The notes under the pieces are model-generated. The model did no database searches, was not told the DNA's origin, and was given only the letters and a program-made list of their open reading frames with translations. This document shows positions 23,829-33,783 of a DNA stretch of 64,000 bases, piece after piece. Position 1 is the stretch's first letter. Each line of letters opens with the position of its first letter. This stretch comes from Azadirachta indica (Eukaryota; Streptophyta; Magnoliopsida; Sapindales; Meliaceae), in the NCBI GenBank assembly GCA_022749755.1, contig CM040451.1, positions 10,925,871-10,989,870 on the forward strand, given 5' to 3'. A program made the translations under genes and the position numbers.

Positions 23829-26085
23829 ATGAGGAGATTCTCTACATTGGAATTGGTTTTGTTTGTGGGTTTTTCTTTGGTTTTAGTTCCTGGGGCCTGG
23901 GGCTGGAGCAAGGAGGGGCATATTATGACCTGTAGGATCGCACAGGTAATGTTATTTTAGTTCCCGTTAAATTCAAGGGTGTGAAAAGTGCTGCCAAATA
24001 TAATTGTTCTTGTTTCATTTCCTAATAACCGCGGTCTTTTTGATTGGCTTGGCACTTTTTTCTTTGTTTTTATAGCACTTACGTTTTTGTTAAAACAAAA
24101 TTAAAAGGGACAAGTATATTTGCATTTGGTTCCCTAATCAACGCTAGAGCTTTTACTGTCTTAATCAGCGAAATATACCTAAACTAAAGGATCATCAAAG
24201 TGACTGAACCTGAGGGAACTTTGATCGGTCACAACCACCTGCAAATCATCTTAGAACTTTGTGGTTGCTGTCGCTGATAGATACTCTATTTTTAAGTTCC
24301 TTCAGATAAAAATTAACACACGAAAGAGATTAGCTGTTCAGAATCTTGCTTAGCTTAACAGTAAAGCAAATATGACATTTTAAAGAGGAAGAATGTGAAA
24401 CCATTCTGATAATTTACATTGGGATACCATTTGATTTATACAAGATAGCTCCTGAGATAAGCTGCCAAAATGTGTCAAATCTACAATCTTACAGTTCTTC
24501 TCTTTAAGGCACAAAAATTTCTTTACGCAGCTGCGAAGTCAGCATTAATATATGATGCAGCCTGTCTTGCTTTTCAATTAACAGAGTCTTCTAGAGCCCG
24601 ATGCAGCTCATGCTGTGGAAAATCTGCTGCCTCACCATGCCAATGCTGACTTATCAGCCCTCTGCGTGTGGCCTGACCAAGTCCGGCACTGGTATAAATA
24701 TCGTTGGACGAGCTCACTACACTTCATTGACACACCTGACAATGCTTGCTCCTTCCAGTATTCAAGTAAATTTTTTACCTCAATAAATTTTGATAATTGA
24801 ATCTAATCCTAACATTGAAGTGAACATTGTGCTTAATTTCTAACTTTGTATAGGGGATTGCCATGATTCTCATGGCTTGAGAAATATGTGTATTGTTGGT
24901 GCAATCCGAAATTTCACCACTCAGCTTTCGCACTACAGAGAGGGGACGTCTGATCGCCGACGTAAGAATCCTCTGCCATGAAAACATTCTCCAGTGATTG
25001 CTAATTTACCTAGTAGTTTGCTTCAAATGTTGTGTTTTCTATATTTTTGCAGATAATATGACAGAGGCATTGTTATTCTTATCACATTTCATGGGAGATA
25101 TCCATGAGGTGAGATAAGCAGTTGTCAAGTGATGTATTCATTTACATTTCTTTACCTTGCTGGTCTAGAAACATGAATTCACATAATATTTCTGCCCGTT
25201 CTTTCAGCCAATGCATGTGGGATTTACCAGTGATGAAGGGGGAAACACCATAGAGTTGCGCTGGTTCAGACACAAATCTAACCTGCACCACGTAAGGTTC
25301 ATCCATTTTTGGTACTATTGCCTTGGACTTGCAATCTTAACAGCAAATGACACAGAACAGCAAATCTCTAGAAGAAAGTCTTGAAGAAATCCCTTCAATG
25401 TTTCACTAAATTTTCTTCTTATTGATGTACAGGTATGGGACAGGGAGATCATTCTTACAGCTTTAGCGGATTACTATGATAAGGACATGGAGCTCCTTCT
25501 AAAAGACATAGTGGCGAACTTCACTGATGTAAGATCAAGAGTTCCTATTGCACTTATTTTTTTTGGAAATAAAAAGAAGTTCCTTCAGTTTATTTTCTTA
25601 CATGCTAAATGATTGTGGTAAAATAGGGAATCTGGTATGATGATGTTTCAGCATGGAAAGACTGTGACAATCTCATGAACTGTCCAAACAGGTGAGCTCT
25701 CTAAACTCACCTTCTCACCCACCAAAACAGAGCAAGCCATCTTAATTTAAATTGAGTAGGCTCATATTCTTTTGCCGATATGCAGGTACGCAACTGAGAG
25801 TATAAACATAGCTTGCAAATGGGGTTACAAAGGTGTTGAGCCTGGTGCAACTCTAGCAGGTAAGAAAACATAGACTTCAAGTTTCTCGATCTAATGGTCG
25901 AGATTTCTCTGGCTCAATGAAGGAATGCCATCTACCAACTTTGTTTTTGTGTGTTTGCAGACGAGTACTTCGATTCAAGGATGCCGATTGTGATGAAACG
26001 TATTGCTCAAGGGGGAATCCGATTGGGCATGTACTTGAACCGGGTTTTTGGTGATCAGAAAGAAGAATTTGCAGCAGCCACGTAA
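23829..26085 (+). CDS. ENDO1: Bifunctional nuclease, ENDO1/BFN1 type, 301 aa
   Basis: S1/P1-family nuclease of the type linked in Arabidopsis to senescence and programmed cell death (BFN1/ENDO1). That role is known for the family and is not shown by the sequence. Nine exons: 23829-23945, 24585-24765, 24854-24961, 25053-25108, 25208-25291, 25433-25528, 25627-25691, 25786-25859 and 25961-26085, totalling 906 nt. The 25-residue signal peptide ends AWG before Trp26, and His31 follows (WSKEGH). The CVWPDQVRHWYKYRW segment, HFIDTPD and the C-terminal AAT favour ENDO1 over the ENDO4-like neighbours. Ligands His147/Asp151, His157, His181 and Asp185 are present. One oddity is GDIHEPMH, with Glu154 where A, B, D and F have Gln (GAG instead of CAG at the exon end). 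Intron 1 is the longest (639 bp). Confidence 0.93.
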
Positions 26086-26431
26086 CATAAGAAATCAACA
26101 AGAGACAACGAAATTTGATAATTTCTAACCGCAGAAAAATTTTTACCCAACTTGTTAAAATTTGTATTCAGTCCAAAACAATCTTCTATTTGTGTTCAAT
26201 CGAAAATTTATAAAAAACACTTTCGTTGTGTATTTATATTTAAATTTATCAAAACTTTTACATAACATGGGATTAATTTTTTATATGATTGAAAATAAGA
26301 ATGAAAATTTAGAATTCAAGCTCCCAGGTGGATTAGATTGTCTCTTTTATAATTAACAGAAAATAAAAATATATAAACATAGTATATAAAGTTCAATAAA
26401 ATTGTTTAATGTGATGTTAGTTTATATATAC
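26086..26431. other. 3' flank of E, right end of the duplicated segment
   Basis: No gene. It is similar to 33784-34115 after copy F (for example aaaataaaaatatataaacata in part). Similarity stops at about 26405 and 34115, marking the right boundary of the E/F duplication. Confidence 0.55.
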
Positions 26432-26974
26432 TGTAAAAAATTGTGAAGCCAATCTTTTATATTGTAAAAAATTCTGAAGCCAATCATTTTGATTTTCTTT
26501 GTCATGTAATTAGGTGGTGGTTATTAGTTGTTAGGTGGTGAAAATTTAAATTGGTAGATGGTGGTGGTAAATTATATTGAAGTCTATAAATAGAGGTTAT
26601 ATTTCCATCATTCTTCATCCTAATTTCATTTTTAACATCTTGTAAATGTTTCTTTCCTCCTCTGAGTGAGAGAGAGGTTATGTTATATTTTCCTACTTAA
26701 CAAAGAAAAGTTGTAATTCCTTTGTGTCTAGTCAAATTATTCCTATCTTTGCTCGTGAATATTCTCCTCGTTTTGAAGATTTTACGCGGTAAAATTTGAG
26801 GGTTTTACCGCAAAAGATTGTGCCTTTGTTATTATTATTTATAAAATAGGCAAAGCCTCTTAATTTTAATTGCAATTATAATATTGGAAGGCTAAGTTTC
26901 ATGTTTACATAACAACTATTTGGTCAATTTCTATTCAAGTTATAGGTACAAGTCGCATTATCGGTTTCCTAACA
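26432..26974 (+). repeat. LTR-like segment 1
   Basis: It begins tgtaaaaaattgtgaagcc and ends tttcctaaca. It contains a TATA-like ctataaatag (about 26583-26592), then cttgtaaatgtttctt and gaaaagttgtaattccttt, a typical layout of a plant retrotransposon LTR in + orientation. It is directly followed by a primer-binding-site-like sequence. A related copy lies at 30013-30400. Confidence 0.6.
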
Positions 26975-26975
26975 G

Positions 26976-26988
26976 TGATATCGGAGCC
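26976..26988 (+). other. Primer-binding-site-like sequence after LTR-like segment 1
   Basis: tgatatcggagcc differs at two positions from the tRNA-iMet primer-binding site TGGTATCAGAGCC and sits 1 nt after the putative LTR end, supporting the LTR interpretation. Confidence 0.55.
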
Positions 26989-27224
26989 TGGTATAGTGGT
27001 ATAAGTGGCATGTTGGTATGTTTTTATACATGTCTAGGAAAGTTCTGTCAAAAACGTTGTAAATTGTATAAGGAGTTTGAATTTTATTTGGAACCATTGT
27101 AATCGCTTCAGCTTTTCTTAGAGACTTTCCTGATGCATTTTTCATATATAACCAATTAAGTTGCGTTAGGTTCACGAGCGCAAAAATTAAGGACCTCTGC
27201 CAGTTTAAGTTGTTATTCCGAAGG

Positions 27225-27905
27225 TCCTAGACAGTGAGTTTTTTAGGCCAGAAAAAATGGTTCCGTAAATTAGCAAATAATTGAGCTGGGTAAGATTGAC
27301 AATTGAAGGCGGAATTTTTTCCCATAAAGAAAGAGCCTCTAACAGCCAAGTAAGTTAATAACTTAAGATTTTCAGTTGGAGTAGGCAACTCACCTGAAAA
27401 TCATTAAAAACAATATCCAGATGGACGAGCTTGGTAAGGTTACCAATTGAATACGTTCCTGATCAAAATTAACCGTTAAAATATATATCTATTCATATCC
27501 CATGAGATTTTTATTATATGTCACAAATTAATTAGTAAAGAATTATTTACAAGTGAATCTTACGGCAATTTACCTTGCAATGTGCAATGTAAGAGAGATA
27601 AATTTGTCAACCCAGGACTCGAAGGGGAAATCTTCACGTAACTAAGATCAAGCACAAATAACTTCTCAACAAGATTTGTTAGACTCAGGTTTTGGAGCTC
27701 CAAAGAGACACCACCAACTTGGGGAGCTCCATAATCTCTCATGGTATTTGACCAGTAAAGACGGAACAAGAGAGGTTCAGATGTGATAATCTCGTAAGGT
27801 TAATGATCAACGATGGGATACTAGATAAATCGAAATAGTTATCAGCAAGGCCGAGCCACTGAAGATGAACAAAGCGAAAAGAGGGTGCTGCTAGAGTTGA
27901 TAGAA
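27225..27905 (-). pseudogene. Leucine-rich-repeat receptor-like protein fragment
   Basis: Minus-strand translation in changing frames gives extracellular LRR units of the Cf-type receptor-like protein style: LADNYFDLSSIPSLIINLTR, HLNLSCSVFTGQIP, LVEKLFVLDLSYVKIS, SIGNLTKLVHLDIVFNDF and PSIVNLTQLNYLLI. Stops and frameshifts interrupt the units, and neither a signal peptide nor a membrane anchor is seen. This is a degraded piece of a cell-surface immune-receptor-type gene. It lies between the two LTR-like segments, next to the P450 gene. Confidence 0.8.
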
Positions 27906-28201
27906 CTATAAAGGAAAATTAATTTGAAATATTTGGAAATTGACAACATTAATAAATTATAGTAAAGAAAAAAAAAATCAATCATATTGTGCACATAGAC
28001 GTAGTTACCCATAAGTTATTTATTAGCATATGCTCAAATGATTTCCTACTAGCAACAAGAAGAAATGTTTTTATTTTGAAATAAAAGTTCATTTTCACAA
28101 ATTTTATTGATGTATCTGTCACACTAAGCAACAGACACAATGTAAAAAAATTGGACAAGCACGCAACCTGCGTGCAATATACTTATGTATGACCCATATT
28201 C

Positions 28202-29875
28202 TCATTTTTGGAAAGGAATATGAGTGGTAGCAATGACATGTAGATTATCCTTCTTTCTAGCAGTCATTCTAAAATCCTAAGTCATATCAAGAGCTTCAAG
28301 TCTGATCCCATTTGGAAGTTTCCAATCAAAGTGGTACAGCATTTGAGCAAGTCCAAGTTCAATATTTGCCGTGGCAAATGATATCCCTGGACAAATCCTC
28401 CTTCCTCCACCAAATGGCAGCAACTCAAAGTGATTTCCTCTAAAATCAATGGAAGAACCTTCGAACCTCTCTGGTTTAAAGCATTCAGGATCAGTCCAGA
28501 TTGCTGGATCTCTTCCCATTTTATAAACATTAATGAGAATTTTGGCCTTGGCTGGTATTCTATATACACTAATCTGGCATTTTTCCCTTGTTTCTCTTGA
28601 AATTAAGGGACCAGGTGAGTGCAATCTGAATGTTTCCTTGATCACTGCTTTCAAGAAATCTAGGTCTTGAATGTCTGCTTCTTCAATTTTGCTCTTGCCT
28701 TTGCATGCTTGTCGTATTTCTGCTCGTGCCTTCTCCATTGCTCTTGGATTTTTCAGCAGCTCTGCCATGGCCCATTCCATTGATGTTGCTGAAGTCTCAC
28801 TTCCTGCTGAGAAAACATCCTGAAAATACATATTTTATGATATGAAATATTATATTTTACTTTCAAGTCTTTAATATTGCAAATTTTACTTTTCGGTTTA
28901 CAGTTTTACATTCAGGTTGTAAATTTTACTTTTCAAGATACAGAACTCTGATGCTAGTAAAATGAACTTCCAACAAAGAATGAAGTTTATAGGTCTTACC
29001 ATAATGACAGCTTTGACTTGATCGATTGTAAGAAGAAAATCAATGTGATCAGCCTCTGTATAATTCAGAAGTGTGTCAACTAGATCTTCCCCGTCAAGTT
29101 TTGCAATGCCATTGGCAATGTCTTTTCTCTTCATTTGATGTTCAACGACAACATCATCAAGAATCCTGTCAATCTTCTTCTGAATTTTCATCAGTGCAGA
29201 CTTGATTCCAGTCAAGGAACGAAAAAATGTAAGTGAAGGGAACAAATCCGTAATGTCAAAGCCTCCTGCAGGATTCATTATTTCCTCAAGCAATTTAGTG
29301 AAATCATGTCCATCTTTGCATTTCTTCCCAAATGCCGCCCGAGACACCACATTATTGGTCATGGCAAAAATCTTTTCCTGTTCTCGGATTGATCTGAAAG
29401 ACAGGACACGCTTAGCACTTAAGAGTTCCAGGACAGATATCTTCCTCAATTGCCTCCGGTAATCATTGTAAAGAGAGAACACAATACTGGAATGATCATA
29501 AGACATTACTTCAACAGCATACACTTCAGGCCTTTGTGCAAACATGATTTCGTTCGTCTTTAGCACTTCTTTGGCCGCTTCAGGAGATGAAATGATGACA
29601 ACAAAATGCTGACCAAGTTGTAGTTTCATGACAGGACCGAACTTCTTGCATAGTGTTGTCACAGTATGGTGTGGTAGACCCCCGGATAACTGATGCAAGT
29701 TTCCTATAACAGGCAGCTGTTTTGGCCCTGCAGGCAGCTTGCGTTTGCGTTGGGTTTTCTTCCTCCAATACCTAACAAGCATCAAGAAGAAGAGAAGAGA
29801 AGTTAAGAACACAGCAAAGGATGGGAATTGGGGCATTTCGGTTATTGAAGTATCCATTGATACTTTGTGTTTCAA
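28202..29875 (-). pseudogene. Cytochrome P450, CYP71 family (CYP71D-like), damaged
   Basis: Two exons on the minus strand: 29875-29000 and 28819-28202, with a canonical phase-0 intron of 180 bp. An N-terminal membrane anchor (AVFLTSLLFFLMLV) is followed by KLPAGPKQLPVIGNLHQL. The I-helix motif AGSETS, K-helix ETFR, PERF and heme loop FGGGRRICPG are all present, so it descends from a real monooxygenase. Three defects are visible. An in-frame TAG at 28277-28279 falls after LEALDMT and is followed by 24 open codons that look like the normal C-terminus. About 20 residues are missing after SIREQEK, before IFAMTNN. The conserved C-helix Trp of WRQLRK is Arg (RRQLRK). Loss of the last 24 residues may or may not abolish folding. 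Substrate is unknown, though CYP71D enzymes often oxidise terpenoids. The first ATG is 29875, and an alternative at 29857 would remove six residues. Confidence 0.85.
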
Positions 29876-30012
29876 ACTAAAAGAACTGCAACTCTTTTTA
29901 GATGCTAGATGTGATGGTAAGAAAACAACGAAAGTCGTTTTGAAAAATGTTTATTTCTACGTTGACAACTAAAGTTTTTATGTACCGTTAAAAAAGATCT
30001 TTAACAATATAA

Positions 30013-30400
30013 TGTTAAAAAATGTGAAGCCACTCTTTTTGACTTTCTAACAATTAGGCAGTGGTTATTAATTGTTCGGCGGTGAAAGGTTAAATTGGGA
30101 GGTAGTGGTGTAAATTGGAGTCTATACATAGAGCTTCCATTTCCATCATTCATCGTCCTAAATTCATTTCTAAAATTTCCTTGTAAATGTTTCTTTGCTC
30201 CATTGCCTGAGATAAACGTTGTGTTCTTTCCTGCTTACTAGAGAAAAGTTGTAATTCCTTTGTGTTTAGTAAAATTATTCCCATCTTTGTCCATAGATAT
30301 TTCTCAAAACTTTCGAAGTTTTATTACGTAAGGTTGTGTCTCCATTATTATTGTTCATTTATTATTTATATGGTGGGTAAAGCAACCTAATTGTTATTGT
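30013..30400 (+). repeat. LTR-like segment 2
   Basis: It starts tgttaaaaaatgtgaagcc and matches segment 1 through ttattaattgtt(c/a)gg(c/t)ggtgaa, gtctata.atagag, ccatcattc.tc.tcct, ccttgtaaatgtttctt and agaaaagttgtaattccttt. Similarity fades after about 30400, so the right end is truncated or diverged. It is in the same orientation as segment 1. Confidence 0.55.
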
Positions 30401-31284
30401 GATAGACGAAAAGCACCTTGAAACTAAATCTGTGCACTATTCAAGAACCCGAGAACTGGAGATCCCTTTCGCTTAAGTACTCAAGAATTGTTATCGTGAT
30501 TTGAAGAGGGTGAGTGGCCAATAACCGAGGAGTGGAGACGTAGGGAATAACCAAATTTATCTGAATTAAAATATCAAACGTACTTGAATTCCTACCAAAC
30601 CTATTTGAATTAGAATTTTTTTAGAAATATTATAAAAATTTTGTCTTTTAGAGAAACAAAGACAAGGCGAAGTGATTTGAGAGAAAAAAAATTACCTTAT
30701 AAAGATTCCATCTTCTATTTCTAATAAAAAAAAATTTTATATATTTATCCCGTAAACATAAACAATTTTGTTGAATCACGTAAATTCTTATTTGTTCCGA
30801 ACTTATTTATCATTTTTGTATTTTTTTTATTTGTTATATGATTAGACCTGATAGAGTTTCATCAAATTGTAATATTGATTTAGTCAAATTAATATTAGGA
30901 CATTGTTTTTGGTTTTCTATAATAAGTGTTGCAACTGTACATTTATTATATCTGAATGATAAAAAAAATATTTATCGTAAAATATAACATTTATGCATAT
31001 TACAAGTTATGTTAATTTATTAGAAGTGTATAAATTAATTTTATAAGTACGTAAAAATTTTGCATTACAAATTTGAATATAAGGAAATTAAATATTACGC
31101 TTGTGAAAATGAAATTAATCATTTATAATTAAATATAATGATAAACTGGCTAAAAATATTAATTGACAACCAAACAACAAATTAAATTTTTAAACCACAT
31201 AATTTTGCCACATACATATATTAGTATATCTTGCTTAAAATTCTCCTTGGGTGAGAGTTCTATGAACATTATCAATAATCTTTT
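30401..31284. other. Spacer; left part of the F duplication starts near 30930
   Basis: No gene is seen. From about 30930 it aligns with the spacer before E (22880 onwards). Confidence 0.45.
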
Positions 31285-31600
31285 TTCTTTAGTCGTCGAC
31301 CATTTAAAAGTAAATTATAGTAACCTCCTTAATTGCTACATTTTCTAATATTGTATTGCTGATGTGTTACTATACATTCCGGAATATGCCTATCTTTCTT
31401 GTATTGCAGTCAGCTTCTATCTGGGTACCTGAAATAGCAAAAATATTAAACTTGCTCACTCTGATAACTTCTTTATCTTATGTTTATGTTATACACACGC
31501 ATCTTGTTTGTGTCATAGTCAGCTTTAGGGGCACTTAAAATAGTGCAAAATATAAAACTTGCACTCCACCGCATCTTCGTGTTTTGTACTCATGTTATAT
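31285..31600 (+). promoter_or_regulatory. Upstream block shared by D, E and F (copy before F)
   Basis: Close copy of 23385-23690 (for example tattgctgatgtgttactata and ggggcacttaaaatagtgca). It now precedes a dead gene. Confidence 0.6.
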
Positions 31601-31680
31601 GTGAGAAATGATTTCTGCAGCTGGCTCATTTCCTTTAATGTTTGATGCCGATATTGGAGATACGAGGCTTCAGGTGAATT

Positions 31681-33783
31681 ATTGGAATTGGTTTTGTTTG
31701 TAGGTTTCGCTTTGGTTTTAGTTCCTGGGCATATTATGACTTGTTGGATCGCACTTATATCTTTGTTTTGGACTTATAACTTTGTTTTTATAGCACTTAC
31801 TTTTTTATTTCAACAAAATTAAAAGAGATAATAGCTATATTTGCTGTTTGTTCACTAATCAATGATATAGCTTTTACTGTCTTAATCAGCGAAATGTAAC
31901 TAAAGGATCGTCAAATTTACTGAACTTGAGGGAACTTTGATTGGTCATCACCAACTGCAAATCATCTTAGAATTAATTTGTGGTTGCTGTCGCGGATAGA
32001 TACTCTCTGTTTAAGTTCCTTCCGAGAAAAATTAACACAAGAAAGAGATTAGCTCCTCAGAATCTTGCTTACCTTAAAATGTCATCGACATTTTAATCAG
32101 CAATAATGTGAAACCATTCTAATATTTTAAATTGGGATACCATTTGATTCACACAAGATAGCTCCTGAGATAAGCTGCCAAAATGTGTCAAATCTAGAAT
32201 CCTACAGTTCTTCACTTTAAGGCACAAAATTTCTTTATGTAGCTGCGAAGTTCAGCGTGAATATGATGCAGCCTGCGTTGCTTTTCAATTAACAGAGTCT
32301 TCTATTGCCCGATGCAGCTCATGCTGTGGAAAATCTGCAGCCTCACCATGCCAATGGTGACTTATCAGCCCTCTGCGTATGGCCTGACCAAGTCCGGCAT
32401 TGGTATAAATATCGTTGGACAAGCTCACTACACTTCATTGACACACCTGACGATGCTCGCACCTTCCAGTATTCCAGTAAATCTTTTACCTCAATAAATT
32501 TTGATCATGAAAAATCTAATCCTGACATAGAAGCAAACATTGTGCTTTATAACTTGGTGCAAAGGATTGCCATGATTCTCATAGCTTGAAAAATATGTGT
32601 ATTGTTGGTGCAATCCGAAATTTCACCACTCAGCTTTTGCAGTATAGAGAGGGGACCTCTGATCGCCGACGTAAGAATCCTCTGCCATGAAAACATTCTC
32701 CAGTGATTGTTAATTTACCTAGTAGTTTGCTTCAAATGTTGTGTTCTCTATAGTTTTGCAGATAATATGACAGAGGCATTGTTATTCTTATCAGACTTCA
32801 TGGGAGCTATCCATCAGGTAAGATAAGCAGTTGTCAAGTGATATGTTCATTTACATTCTTTTAGGTTGCTGATTTCAAACATTAATTCACATGATATTTC
32901 TGCTCATTCTTTCAGCCAATGCATGTGGGATTTACCAGTGATGAAGGGGGAAACACCATAGAGTTGCGCTGGTTCAGACACAAATCTAACCTGCACCACG
33001 TAAGATTCATTAATTTTTGGCAGACTATTGCTTAAGACTTGCAATCTTAACAGCAAATCACACATAAAATTGCAAATCTCTAGAAGAAAGCCTTGAAGAA
33101 ATCTCTTCAATGTTTCACTAAATTTTCCTCTTATTGATGTACAGGTATGGGACAGGGAGATCATTCTTAGAGCTTTAGCAGATTACTATGTTAAGGACAT
33201 GGAGCTCCTTCTAAAAGACATAGTAGCAAACTTCACTGATGTAGGACCAAGACTTCCTCTTGCGTCCATTTTCTTTGGAAATAAAAAGAAATTCCTTAAG
33301 TTTATTTTCTTACATGCTAATTAAATAACGATGGCAAATAGGGAATCTGGTATGATGATGTATCAGCATGGAAAGACTGATAATCTCATGAACTCTCCGA
33401 ACAAGTGAGCTCTCTAAACTCTCCCTCTCCCCAAATGAAACAAAGCAATCCATCTTAAATTAAGTAGACTCATATTTCTTCTGCCCATATGCAGGTTTAT
33501 GCAACTGAGAGTATCAACATAGCTTGCAAATGGGGTTATAAAGATGCTGAGCCTGGTGCAACTCTAGCAGGTAACACAACATAGACTTCAAGTTTCTCGA
33601 TCTAATGGTCGAGATTTCTCTGGCTCAATGAAGGAATCCCACTTACCAACTTTATTTATTGTGTTTGCAGATGAGTACTTCGATTCAAGGATGCCAATTG
33701 TGATGAAAAGTATTGCTCAAGGAGGAATCCGATTGACCATGTACTTGAACCGGGTATCGGTGACCAGGAAGAAGAACTTGTAG
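31681..33783 (+). pseudogene. S1/P1 nuclease copy F, broken duplicate of ENDO1 (E)
   Basis: Nine exons are traceable against E: about 31681-31770, 32296-32476, 32565-32670, 32762-32817, 32916-32999, 33145-33240, 33342-33404, 33495-33570 and 33671-33783. Exon 1 lacks the ATG and has a deletion that removes the mature N-terminal Trp region (it reads LVPG and then HIMTCWIA), and the donor after it is lost. Exon 3 has lost its acceptor. Exon 4 changes two metal ligands (SDFMGAIH for SHFMGDIH). Exon 7 has a 2-bp deletion giving a stop after AWKD, while exon 8 has a 2-bp insertion at its start. The last exon ends early (KKNL). Non-functional. Spliced remnants could still be transcribed. Confidence 0.92.

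Noticed and set aside
28282..28569. Second minus-strand frame within the P450 second exon
   Set aside because: Out-of-frame shadow of the exon that carries the heme-binding loop.
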